Assembly: GCA_030674155.1 (NCBI GenBank)
Contig: CM060334.1
Span: 40,701,651-40,765,650 of the forward strand
Length of the DNA: 64,000 nt
DNA from: Stramonita haemastoma
Taxonomy: Eukaryota; Mollusca; Gastropoda; Neogastropoda; Muricidae
Direction of reading: 5' to 3'
Shown here: positions 24,820 to 37,727 of the stretch, piece by piece
How positions within the stretch are numbered: the stretch's first letter is position 1
Layout: each line of letters opens with the position of its first letter
Notes under the pieces: model-generated
What the model was told of the DNA's origin: nothing
Seen by the model: the letters and a program-made list of their open reading frames with translations, nothing else
Database searches by the model: none
Translations under genes and position numbers: made by a program

Positions 24820-25000
24820 ACAACAACAACAACAACAACAACAAAAAACAACACAACAAAACAAAAAACAACAGCCCCCAAAACAACAACAAACATAATT
24901 ATAAACAAAACAACAAAGAACAAACCCAAAACAAAACAAACAACCCCCCCAAAAAAACAAACAAACAACAACACAAAAACAACAACAACCCCCTCCCCCC
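24820..25000. repeat. (CAA)n-type A/C-rich low-complexity tract
   Basis: About 180 bp of CAACAA/ACAAAA text with short C runs. On the other strand this gives the hydrophobic Phe/Val/Cys-rich open frames here, which are not genes. Confidence 0.85.
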
Positions 25001-25126
25001 GACCTAGGTGATTTGAGTGTTCCACTCTCTGTGACTTTAAGTTATTGGGGCACTGCCTTGAGAATGTCTCTCCAATATTGTGTCATAGTTAAATGTGATG
25101 CTCTGTTTCAAGTTTCACATACGCAT

Positions 25127-25181
25127 GTAAACGCGCGCGCGCGCGCGTGCACACGCACGCACGCACGCACGCACACACGCA

Positions 25182-25267
<86 letters not shown>
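25127..25267. repeat. (CG)n-(CACG)n-(AC)n microsatellite
   Basis: CG alternation at 25131-25147, GCAC repeats, then about 80 bp of AC. Confidence 0.95.
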
Positions 25268-25268
<1 letters not shown>

Positions 25269-25608
25269 GGGGATGGGATAGCCTGGTAATTTGAGTGATG
25301 CACTCGTGATTTCCTGACCTGGGTTCAAATCTCGTTCAAGAGAATTTTTCCCCTGGAGTTAACAACTCTGTGCTGACTCCACTTCCCTCAAAAGTCCTTC
25401 GGATGAGACTGTGAACCGAATTCCGTGTACGAACGCACGCAGAACATCTTGCTCACACGTTAAAATCCGTTCCGCTTTTCGGAAGAGTAGGCCATTGTGT
25501 GCCGGTGGAAAGGATGACAAAACTGACAAAACTGCATACGCACGGGGACTGGAGGTAAAAAAGCACATGAGTGCTTATTCCATTATCTTCGAAATAACAG
25601 AATAATAC
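25269..25608 (+). mobile_element. SINE-B, full length
   Basis: The plus-oriented reference copy for the family. Head GGGATAGCCTGGTAATTTG with a GGGTTCAAATC B box near 25322. Body GTTAACAACTCTGTGCTGAC and AACATCTTGCTCACACGTTA. Tail TGCTTATTCCATTATCTTCG followed by AATAACAGAATAAT. It is inserted between an (AC)n tract and a C run followed by another CA tract. Confidence 0.85.
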
Positions 25609-25624
25609 CCCCCCCCCCCCTCCA

Positions 25625-25658
<34 letters not shown>

Positions 25659-25759
25659 GGCACACACCGCACCTTGGACAACCAACCAACATGGGCTTAG
25701 ATGTCTTGTCTGGCTTGTTTTTATATAATACAAGCGAATGAAAAACAACGACAAACAGC

Positions 25760-25993
25760 ACCCAACTGCCCCTCGGGCTCCATTATTTTTGCCCTTTTCA
25801 GGAAAGGGAGCGGGGGCGGGGAACTGCTAGTACTTCCCCCTCCCCTTCCTCAACTGACTAAATCCTGATACAAGGGGAATAAGTCGCTAAAGTCCATGTG
25901 TTGTTACATGGGACTTATCTACCATTAATATTCCACCGCCATTTTTAAAGTTTAGTTTCTGACGCTGACTTGGGAAGGTGGATTCATAGCAGA
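25760..25993 (+). promoter_or_regulatory. Likely HAUS1 promoter and 5' UTR
   Basis: The repeat-poor ~230 bp directly upstream of the HAUS1 start codon. It contains CACCGCCATTTTTAAAG near 25933, which matches the YY1-type GCCGCCATTTT motif common near TATA-less starts. It also has an imperfect palindrome (AAGTCCATGT, 6-base gap, ACATGGGACTT) at about 25889-25916. The Kozak context is AGAATGG (A at -3, G at +4). The transcription start is not determinable from sequence, so the call rests mainly on position. Confidence 0.4.
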
Positions 25994-26026
25994 ATGGATA
26001 CGATCATATGTGAGAAATATCGAAAG
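25994..26026 (+). CDS. HAUS1: HAUS1 coding exon 1 (residues 1-11)
   Basis: Encodes [11 protein letters not shown] and ends AAG|GTACTA in phase 0, which matches the phase-0 acceptor of exon 2. The start has a good Kozak context (AGAATGG). The join [14 protein letters not shown] resembles the short, charged N-terminus before the conserved WL of HAUS1 proteins. The total length then equals that of human HAUS1, which supports the choice. An ATG at 26551 was considered, but its frame meets a stop before any good donor. Confidence 0.7.
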
Positions 26027-29000
26027 GTACTATTGCTATATCCACATCGACATTTTATGCCTTAAATCCTACGTGTGAATGACTTTCAGAGATTTTTGGA
26101 ACAACTGTGGATTTTCATTTTGTGATTCATTCACAGAGACAACATAGACAATTATTAAATCATCACAATAATTTATTAATTATCTGATCTACTGAGGATA
26201 GATCTAGACTATGATAGCTAATAGGGCACACATGTTAAGTATTTTATCAGTTTATGGCCTTTGTATAGAATTATTGTTGAAAAGACTTATTCCTAAGAAA
26301 GTAAGATAGCGTGTTACTGTTACTGTTGGGCATATGACGTTTCCTTAGAAACAGAAGCATTATAATAGTAAATTACAAATAATAATATCACGAACAAAGT
26401 AACTAGACCGACTGTGTTCGTCTTTATGCTGTTTTTAAGATCCGTTACTAATCCAAACACAGTTCTAAAGGCTATCACTAGTATAGATGAACAGCTAGAC
26501 TAGTCTGGTCTTTTTCTCCTCTCAATTTATTTTTCTAGAAACTTGTCAAAATGCAGACTGCTGAGGTTTTGACTCCAGGAGCATTATCTCTACTACTGAA
26601 AAAGAATAGTGAAAGCAGCTGGCATCTGATGATTCAGCAATGAATTTCCATGAATGATCTCCACTGCCTTTTGTTCTGTCGTAGTGTCCAGTCTTTGCTA
26701 GGTTCTTCCACAGCTGTCCAGGATTATTTATTGGTGGTGGTACATATTCTTTCATTCAGGCAGAGTACCTAATGTTGAAATGATAAAACCTCTGATCATT
26801 ACCACCACATGCTTTCATAATTTTTATTCAAGAGAAAGTCAGAAAAGACTTGTGGAAAACCTGGAATGGAAGCTTAAGTTGAGGACACCTGCTGTGAGTT
26901 GTGCATTATTTCATGTAACATGTAAATGTTCACATTTCAGTAAGGGGGCAGGCAGCACGCCCTTGTGGTAAGACTAGATGATCAAACTTGTGATGCTCCT
27001 TTATAAATAAAAGTTTCCCTATTTCTAATGTATCACCATCTGTCAGATGTTTCTGCCTGGTTTTTCTTTCTGTCATCCTGTTGTAGCTTTCTTGTTTATT
27101 TTCTTCATTTCTGGTCCCATTGCTCACACTAGCCCCAATTGCCCCAACCCCAGATATGTTACATTTTTTAAAAAAATTCTTGCTGCTAGTGAGTGAGATT
27201 GTAAGCTCTGGGATATTAATTATATTTATTGTTTTATATATCATAATACATGTACGTGTTGTCTGTTCTGCAGTGCTATTTATCTTTAGTGCATTTCTTA
27301 TCTATTTTTGGCAACAGCAAAAAATAATGGTAATGATGATGATGAATTAACTGCACTTTACTTGCTGCTAGTGCTAATCATGATAAGAGAAGAAAGAACA
27401 AGACTGAAACTGAAAGAAAGAAAAAAAAGAAGACATCAACAACAATGTCATTGATGAATGTTCTGACTTTTTTCCCCTTCATTTTTGTGTTAGGTCCAGG
27501 CATGGTTGGACGAGCTGTTTGCTGGGAAGCCAACACCACCTTTTGAGCGAACTGAACGCAACATTGAAGTTCTGTATGAGTTGATGTTAAAGAATATCGC
27601 CAGAGATCGTCAAAAAAAGCTGGTCATTGAAGATCTGCGTCAGAAAGCCACAGAATATGCTGCTGAAAGTGAGTATCAGTAATATTCCCTGCCATTAGCC
27701 ATACAGGGTCTATTCTTCAAGGAAAAGTGTATTATGGGGTTTTGCTGTAAATATATATATATACAGGGTTCGCGATAACCGGTAATTGCCGGTATTTTAC
27801 CGATTGTAAACAGGGAATACCGAAAATTTTCGAAGCAGCCGGTACCGCGTACCGATTCTGTTTGCCTGTGACCGATTAGATTTCCGTCTATAAAAAAAAG
27901 TCTGAAGTGACATTTTCTGACAGTCTGTCATGCGCCTGTACTGTGCTTACGCACCTACCCCTTCCTACCACCACCCCTTCCGACGAACATCTTTGGCGCC
28001 AGCATAATTAGCCTAGCATGCAGAACAGCAAGCTTTACTGTGAAAGAATAGAGCTTCGCGCTCTTCTCGGCATGACAGTAACTTCCATTCACAATGAGTA
28101 AATGGGGCCTAGATTTTTTTTGATCTTTATTCTTTTAATCTTTTATATCGATGATAATGGAATAAGCACTCCTGTGCTTTTTTACATCCAGTCCCCATGT
28201 GTATGCAGTTTTGTAAATGTCATCTGTTCCCACCGGCACACGATGGCCTGCTCTTACGAAAAGCAAAAGCGGAGGGTCTTTGACTATGAATTTGCGCATT
28301 GCTTTGAGAGAGACGAGTCGAAAACTAAATCTAAATTGAACGAAAGATCTAGATGAGCGCTAAGCATAGAAACAAGAAAGAAGAATATAAGTCTCACGAA
28401 TGATGCCATGCAAAACAACAGACTGACACGGACAGTGGCACAGGCGCTAGAAAAAAAAATCCTGCGTGGCTTCGTGCCCAAGAAGCGAGTGGCAGCAGCA
28501 CGGCAGTCAAAGTCTGAGAGATTTGCGTTCAATTTAGATTTAGTTTTGCTGCCGAACAATCCCCCCCTCCCCCACCCCCTCACTGAATAGTTTCGTTTTG
28601 TTCACAGTACGTACCGGATTTTATTTTCTGGGGACCGATTTTGGGGGAGTTGGTCAAGATATCTCTGAAATGGCAACTCGCAGTACCGGTTTTAAAAAAT
28701 CCTAGCGCGAACCCTGATATATATATATATATATATACAGGGTTCCCGCTAGGATTTTTAAAAACCGGTACTGCGAGTTGCCATTTCAGAGACATCTTGA
28801 CCAACTCCCCCAAAATCGGTCCCCCGAAAATAAAATCCGGTACGTACTGTGAACAAAACGAAACTAATCAGTGAGGGGGTGGGGGAGGGGGGATTGTTCG
28901 GCAGCAAAACTAAATCTAAATTGAACGCGAATCTCTCAGACTTTGACTGCCGTGCTGCTGCCACTCGCTTCTTGGGCATGAAGCCACGAAGGAAATAGGA

Positions 29001-29684
29001 TTTTTTTTCTAGCGCCTGTGCCACTGTCCGTGTCAGTCTGTTGTTTTGCATGGCATCATTCGTGTGACTTATATTCTTCTTTCTTGTTTCTATGCTTAGC
29101 GCTCATCTAGATCTTTGTTCAATTTAGATTTGGTTTTCGACTCTTCTCTTTGAAAGCAACGCGCAAATTCATAGTCATAGACCCTCGCTTTTCGTAAGAG
29201 CAGGCCGTCGTGTGCCGGTGGGAACGGATTACATTTACAAAACTGCATACACACGGGGACTTGATGTGAAAAAGCACAGGAGTGCTTATTCCATTATCCT
29301 CGATATGAAAGATTAAAAGAATACAGAATAAATAAATGTAGGCCCCATTTACTCAATGTGAATGGAACTCGCTGTCATGCCGAGAAGAGCGCGAAGCTCT
29401 ATTCTTTCACAGTAAAGCTTGCTGTTCTGCGTGCTAGGCTAATAATGAGGCTGGCGCTAAAGATGTTCGTCGGAAGGGGTGGGAAGGGGCTATAGGTGCG
29501 GTAAGCACAGTACAGGCCCATGACAGACGGTCAGAAAACGTCACTTCAGACTTTTTTTTTTAGACGGAAATCTAATCGGTCACAGGCAAACAGAACCGGT
29601 ACGCGGTACCGGCTGGTTCGAAAATTTTCGGTATTCCCTGTTTACAATCGGTAAAATACCGACAATTACCGGTTATCGCGAACC

Positions 29685-29761
<77 letters not shown>

Positions 29762-31778
29762 ATAATGTACTTTTTGTGTTGTTGATAATAATTTGGACAA
29801 TATTCTGCTGATATTGAAATCTGATTTTTTTTAAAGTCCTATTTCATGTGTAAGCGTTTTTATGTTGATTTCATGTATTATATTTATGGCTCAATCTGTA
29901 ACCCACATAAATTTCTTTTTTTCTTTTCCTTGGTTAAAAAAAAAATTAACCCACATGAATTTCTCTGTTTTGAAGATGATAAAGTATGTGTGTGAATTTG
30001 TATTTTGTGTATGGATCTTCACACATGGAACTTCAGGTAGTCTCACCTGAAGGATTTTCAGGGGAGTGGAGTAAGTACTGTTGCAGGAACTGTTTTAAGT
30101 TTGACATTGTATTGCCACCCAGTTAAAAAAAAAAAGAAGAAAAGAGTAAAGCTGTTGTTTTTCACTATCATTTATTTATTTATTTTTTTTTTATATCGAG
30201 GATAACAGAATAAGCAATCATGTGTTTTTTTTCATCCGGTCCCCGTGTGTATGCAGTTTTGTAAATATTGTCATCTGTTCCCACTGGCACACGATGGCCT
30301 ACTCTTACGAAAAGCGGAACAGGATTTAACGTGTGCGCAAGATGCTCTGCGTGCGTTCGCACACGGGGCCTCGTTTAAAGTCTCATCTGAAGGACTTTTG
30401 GGGAGAGTGGAGTCAGCACTGATGTTAACTCCAGGAGAAAAATCTCCTCGACCAGAATTGAACCCGGGTCTTCAAATTGCCAGCGCAATGTTCTGACCAC
30501 TAGGCTATCCGTTGAATTTATAGGCAGTCCAAGTTTTCAAATGTATTACTGTATGGCCTGTTACCTTTCTCCCTTCCTGTTCCTCACCCCCCCCCCCCCC
30601 CCCTCCAAAAAAAGGTTAAACACAAATTTGTTACTGTTGCTGAAAATCCTGAAGTTTGGCACTGTTTTTTGTTTGTTTAGTTGTTTTTTTTTTGAGGATA
30701 ATGGAACAAGCACTCATGTGCTTTTTTACATCTAGTCCCCATGTGTATGTAGTCTTGTAAATATTGTCATCTGTTCCTACCGGCACATAATGGCCTAACA
30801 CACGCGTGACACTGTTTCAGTGTTTGTGTCGTTGTTTTGAAAAAAAACAACTGGACTGTGTTGCAGACCAACGCATTGGCGGCACATTATCCAAGCTGAG
30901 CCTGAGTCCGGGCAGTTTGTCCCAGTCGGGTATGACCAGTCTGCGCAGTCTGGCCAGCCTGGCACTGTCCCTGCAGACACGGGACACCAGTGATTCCAGG
31001 TCAGCTGTCGTTTGGACTTTTTCTGTTGTTGCTTTTTGTGCAGACCTGTATTAAAGTTCTTTCTATGTATAGATCTATCTATCTATCCCTTAGTCTGGCG
31101 ACCATGGGGGCACTCCCAAAGACTTGACAACCAGTTCCCTCTATTCCTCTCTCTGTTCTGCCTTTCTCAGGGTTTTGTTGAGCTCAAGGCCTGTCCATTC
31201 GCTGATGTTGTCCTCCTATCTCTTCCTTGGTCTGCCTCTTTTTCTTCCACCTTGAACAGTGCCTTGCGGTATTGTTTTTGCAAGTCCTTTTGCCACTACA
31301 CTTGTGGTGATCACTGCGCCTTTTCTGCCAGAAAGCATGTCAAATTTTGTGCAGAGAAGTTTGTATACTGCAAACTTGTGTAAGTTGTACACAATCCTGT
31401 ACAAGTGTGTATTGCACTTCGTAAAAGTGAAGCATGCCCTCCTTAAAGCCCACACCTTTGCTTCACAGTTTCTGTGGATGTTTGTTTTATTTTTGTGTAC
31501 AGTTTTAAATTTTGCTTGGCTATTTTAGCAATCTTGCTTTGTACTGGTATATGTTTAAATCATGGAAATCATTTGGTGATTTCAGTGTATACTGACCTTT
31601 TAGTACTTATACTATGATAAAAAATAAAGACAAACATCCCCCCCCCCCCTTTGTGGCAGTCTGCAAAGAATCAGCTGTGAAAACTTGGGTCTAGGGAACT
31701 TTGTTATAACAAGTAATCTGTGCCACAGTTGAGCTCAAGGCCTGTCCATAGGCTGATGTTGTCCTCCCATCTCTTCAG

Positions 31779-31813
<35 letters not shown>

Positions 31814-33306
31814 TGGTGTGGTGTGTGTTGGTGTGTGGTGTGCGTGGCGTGGCGTGGCGTGGCGTGGCGTGGCGTGGCATGGCGTGGCGTGGCATGTGCG
31901 TGGGTGTGTGTGTGTGTGTGGTGTGTGTGTGTGTGTGTGTGTGTGCATGCTTGTGTGTACCCTACATAGCAAGGATGGTCTATGTGTGTGTGGAGGTATT
32001 GTATACATGCATATAATACAATTGCCTTGTGTGTATTCAGCTATCTTCTAGCTCTGACGTCACTTCAAAAAGAGGGAGACCAAATTCACGAGGAGCTGTT
32101 GGCGGAGAAACGTCTGTTGGATCAGCTGGCCAACAAAACGAAGGATGCTGTGATTAAACACGAGGCTATTCTCCAGTGAGTCAGGCCTGCCCAGTTTTGG
32201 GGGCACCAGTGAATCTGTATGGACTTTACCAGGGTTCGCGCTAGGATTTTTTAAAACCGGTACTGCGAGTTGCCATTTCAGAGATATCTTGACTAACTCC
32301 CCCCAAAATCGGTCCCCAGAAAATAAAATCCTGGTAGTATTGTGAACAAAACGAAACTATTCAGTGAGGGGGTGGGGGAGGGGGGGGATTGTTCGGCAGC
32401 AAAACTAAATCTAAATTGAACGCAAATCTCTCAGACTTTGACTGCCGTGCTGCTGCCACTCGCTTCTTGGGCACGAAGCCACGCAGGAAATAGTTTTTTT
32501 TTTTCTAGCGCCTGTGTCACTGTCTATGTCAGTCAGTCTGTTGTTTTGCATGACATAATTCGTGTGACTCATATTCTTCTTTCTTGTTTAAAACTATGCT
32601 TAGCACTCATCTAGATCTTTCGTTCAATTTAGATTTAGTTTTCCGACTCTTCTCAAAGCAACGTGCAAATTCATAGTCATATACCCTCCGCTTTTGCTTT
32701 TCGTAAGAGCAGGCCATCGTGTACCGGTGGGAACAGATGACATTTACGAAACTGCATACACACAGGGACTGGATGTAAAAAAAGCACAGGAGTGCTTATT
32801 CCATTATCCTCGACATAAAAGATTAAAACAATAAAGAATAAATCAATCTAGGCCCCATTTACTCGTGAATGGAAGTCACTGTCATGCCGAGAAGAGCGCG
32901 AAGCTCTTTCTTTCACAGTAAAGCTTGCTGTTCTGCATGCTAGGCTAATGAGGCTGGCGCCAAAGATGTTATCGAAGGGTGGGAAGGGGTAGGTGTGTAA
33001 GCACAGTACAGGCGCATGACAGACTGTCAGAAAATGTCACTTCAGACTTTTTTTTTTTAGACGGAAATCTAATCGGTCACAGGCAAACAGAATCGGTACG
33101 CGGTACCGGCTGCTTCGAAAATTTTCGGTATTCTCTGTTTACAATCGGTAAAATACTGACAATTACCGGTTATCGCGAACCCTGCTTTACATAAGAAAGC
33201 ATACATGCTATAGTATAAATGACTGTGAGCATCCTTGAGTGTAATGGCATGAGTGAGTGAGGGAGTGAGTGAGTGAGGGAGTGAGTGAATGTGTGTGCGT
33301 GTGTGT

Positions 33307-33361
<55 letters not shown>

Positions 33362-33471
33362 TGTGGTGTGTGTGTGTGTAGTGTGTAGTCTAGGGAACTT
33401 TGTTACAAGTAATCTGTACCACAGTTGAGCTTAAGGTCTGTCCATTCGCTGATGTTGTCTTCCCATCTCTT

Positions 33472-33523
<52 letters not shown>

Positions 33524-33711
33524 ATGTGCGTGCGTGCATGCATGCATGCATGATGTATACGTACGTGTGCGAATGCTTGCGTACAATGTGTAAATAATAG
33601 TGATCATATGTCTTTTCTAGTCAATGGTTTTATAACATTGTATCCAAACATTGGTGTGTGTGTATGTTATCATATAATGTCTGAATAAATATAAAATGTA
33701 GCTAGTGTATG

Positions 33712-33745
<34 letters not shown>

Positions 33746-33825
33746 TGTGTGTGTGTGTGTGTGTGTAGTGAGTGTGTGTGTGTAGTGTGTGTCTGTGTGT
33801 GTGTGTGTGTGTGCATGCATGCGTG

Positions 33826-33868
<43 letters not shown>

Positions 33869-33902
33869 ATACATGTGTGAGTGTGTGTGTGCATGCATAC
33901 GT

Positions 33903-33945
<43 letters not shown>

Positions 33946-34026
33946 CGTGTGCATGCATGCGTGTGTGCGTGCGTGCATGTGCGTGTGTGTGTGTGTGTGT
34001 GCATGCATGTGTGCGCTTGCATGTGT

Positions 34027-34057
<31 letters not shown>

Positions 34058-34076
34058 CGTGTGTGTGTGTGTGTGC

Positions 34077-34115
<39 letters not shown>

Positions 34116-35678
34116 TGTGAGTGTGTGTGTGTGTGTGCGTGTGTGTGTGTGCGTGTGAGTGTGTGTGTGTGTGTGCGTGTGTGTGTGTGAGTGTGAGTGT
34201 GAGTGTGTGTGTGCGTGTGTGTGTGTGTGTAGTGCTTACAGCTGGCTACTAGCTCTGTATTGTTCAAGGTGTATAACTATGTATACATGTATGGATGTGA
34301 TTTTCAAGATATTTATCTATCTCATAATTTAGAAAAAAAAAATTTTCATCATAATTTTGAAATCTTTATAGCCAGTTTGATACACAATGCATTGTCCTCC
34401 CTCTCAGAGATCTTGTAAACCTCCAAATTTTTTTTTTTTTTTTTTTTTTTTGTTCCTCAACTATAGCCAGGGTTCGCGCTAGGATTTTTTAAAACCGGTA
34501 CTGCGAGTTGCCATTACAGAGATATCTTGACCAACTCCCCGAAAATCGGTCCCCAGAAAATAAAATCCGGTACGTACTGTGAACAAAACGAAACTATTCA
34601 GTGAGGGGTGGGGGAGGGGGAATTGTTCGGCAGCAAAACTTAATGTAAATTGAATGCAAATCTCTCAGACTTTGACTGCCATGCTTCTGCCACTCGCTTC
34701 TTGGGCACGAAGCCACGCAGGAAATATGATTTTTTTTCTAGCGCCTGTGTCACTGTCTATGTCAGTCTGTTGTTTTGCATGGCAGCATTCGTGAGACTTA
34801 CATTCTTCTTTCTTGTTTCTATGCGTAGCGCTCATCTATATCTTTAGTTCAATTAGATTTAGTTTTTGACTCTTCTCTCTCAAAGCAACGCGCAAATTCA
34901 TAGTCAAAAGACCCTCCGCTTTCGGCTTTTCGTAAGAGCAGGCCATCGTGTGCCGGTGGGAACAGATGACATTTACAAAACTGCATACACATGGGGACTG
35001 GATGTAAAAAAACACAGGAGTGCTTATTCCATTATCCTCGATATAAAAGATTAAAAGAATAAAGAATAGATAAATCTAGGCCCCATTTACTCATCGTGAA
35101 TGGAAGTTAATGTCATGCCGAGAAGAGCGCGAAGCTCTATTCTTTCACAGTAAAGCTTGCTGTTCTGTGTGCTAGGCTAATGAGGCTGGCGCCAAAGATG
35201 TTCGTCGGAAGGGGTGGGAAGGGGTAGGCCTAGTAGATGCGTAAGCACAGTACAGGCGCATGACTGACTGTCAGAAAATGTCACTTCAGACTTTTTTTTT
35301 GAGACGGAAATCCAATCGGTCACAGGCAAGCAGAATCGGTACGTGGTACCGGCTGCTTCGAAAATTTTCGGTATTCCCTGTTTACAATCGGTAAAATACC
35401 GGCAATTACCGGTTATTGCGAACCCTGTATAGCTCCAAGGTTTATCAATGGTGAGGTTGTTACATATTTATAAATGCGACTGTTTCTTCATTCCCCTTCC
35501 CACCATTGATGTAGCCACATTCTGACTTAGGGAATTGGTAGGTTTGATTTCCAACTGTATCCTGGAAGTTGTAAAAATATTTAAAAAATGCAATACATGC
35601 AAAAATCTCATCACTGGTGAACCTCAGAGCTCTAGCTAAGGAATGAGAAAAAAAAAGTGCATTTTGTCAACAACAGCC

Positions 35679-35718
<40 letters not shown>

Positions 35719-36464
35719 AACAAAATCCAAAAGAACAAAACTAAAACCTCCTAAACAGTATGTGCTTTGTGTCATTCTTGATATGATAGGTAAAGGCAAG
35801 GGTAAAGGTGTCCCATGCCTTATGTGATCGTAGGGGAGCTAGGCATCTGGGGTAGAACTGGGGGACTATACTGAAGCCGAGGCACGCAAACAGCCATCCA
35901 TCCCATTGGTAACCACCTAGATGCTGCTTAACCTTAGCTTGGGGAAAGTGAGTGCTCTGACCACTGAGCTATCCCATCCCCTTGGTATGATAACATATTG
36001 GTGTTTGTATCATTGGTAACGCCTTTTCCAGAACTTTCCAAGAACTGGAAACCTTGAGCAAACAGCAGGAGTCCAAGGCAAAGAAGCAGGCAGAGGAGAC
36101 GTCCTTCCTTCACGTCAAGATAGAGCAGTACTCCAAGCATCTGGCTAAACTCAAGGTGACTACACCCCACACTTCTTCCTCTTTTTCTTTATTGAAGCTC
36201 AGACAGCAGCTACCATTGTCTGTCATATGAGCAATAATGTGTTCCGCTGCCGTTAAGAGAAAAGGAAGAAAAGGAACAAGGCAGAAATAGGGAGGGATAG
36301 AGAAAAGGAATTCCTTGCACAGAATTCCGAAAGGTGGGGATGCTGTTTACTCTGACATGCCCCTGGCATCCCCACTGTGAAGTGATATAATTGTCAGGCA
36401 CGTGCATACGCACACACACATGCACGCACGTGCACAAACACACACGCACGCACGCACGCACGCA

Positions 36465-36511
<47 letters not shown>

Positions 36512-36516
36512 CCACG

Positions 36517-36592
<76 letters not shown>

Positions 36593-37500
36593 CATGCAAC
36601 TGGCTGTTCCTAAAATGGTGTTGATTATTTTTTTCTTTTTCAGAGCACATTGTCCAGGAGTGGAGTGGACCCTTCTCTTTATCATGAAAACTTGGTGAAA
36701 AAAGCCAAGGTATGTATGTGCCTGTGTTGTTGTTGGTGTTACCATTTTGACAACTTTAGTGCTGCTACTATTCAAATGTGTCTCTCTTTACCCAGTATCA
36801 TTTAGAAAAAAAGAGGACAGTGTGACATCTATCTTATTCTTTTCGACACCTGCTTGGAATAAAGACTTAAGCACATCAATAAAAGAGCTTATTAAAATGA
36901 CTGACAAGTGCCTAAAGGATAAAATTTGAAAAGCAAAAACAACCCAACCTCCCCAACCCTTCTACTCCATAAGTTGACTGAAGTTTGACCCTCTTTGGTG
37001 AATTTCTGCTTTGAACAAAACTGGTAGAGCATTGCATCATCTTGCCTTCAAATTTTCACGCAGAATTTTTTTATATAATAAGTTTCGAGGCTGACCACTC
37101 AGATATATATATGAATAATGGATACTGTAACTGAGTGGTTAAGACCGTTTGGCTAATTCCCACAGGTCCATGAAGTCTCAGATTCGAGTCTCGGCAGTGT
37201 CTGGTGAATTAAGGGTGGGGATTTTTATGATCTCCCAGGTCGACTTCAAGTGCAGACCTGCCATTGCCTGAATTCCCTTTATCTATTTTCTCACTGAGAT
37301 TCAAATCCACGACTTCATGGACCCATGGAACTGAAGTCGGAATGGTCTTAACCACTGGGCTATGGTGTCTGTTGGTTAGGGATTTGAGGAACTGTCATAA
37401 GCAAGGTGGGATGAGTGAGTGAGACAGAGTGCACATTGTGGATGAAAAACTGGTATGGAGATGGGAAACAGCTGAACAGCTTATGGTGTGGAGTAGAGTG

Positions 37501-37548
<48 letters not shown>

Positions 37549-37674
37549 TGTTTTATGTTTTTGCATGTTTGTGCGTATGTGTGTGTGTTGTGTGTGTTGG
37601 TGTGTTTGTGTGTGCGTGCTTGCGTGTGTGTCTGGTGTGTGTGTGTGTGTGTGTGCGTGCGCGTGTGTGTCTGG

Positions 37675-37727
<53 letters not shown>

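Noticed and set aside
26546..26755. Minus-strand 69-codon frame in HAUS1 intron 1
   Set aside because: The protein-like text has no recognised family, no splice sites and no repeat partner in the window. It is noted in the intron entry only.
31000..32040. A missing HAUS1 exon between coding exons 3 and 4
   Set aside because: The direct join is in phase and aligns with the human protein without a large gap, and the total length equals the human one.
33617..34267. Long open frames of Thr-His, Cys-Val, Arg-Glu or Ser-Leu repeats here and at many other sites
   Set aside because: They are translations of (GT)n, (CA)n and (GA)n tracts, open in several frames on both strands, with no splice sites or non-repeat content.
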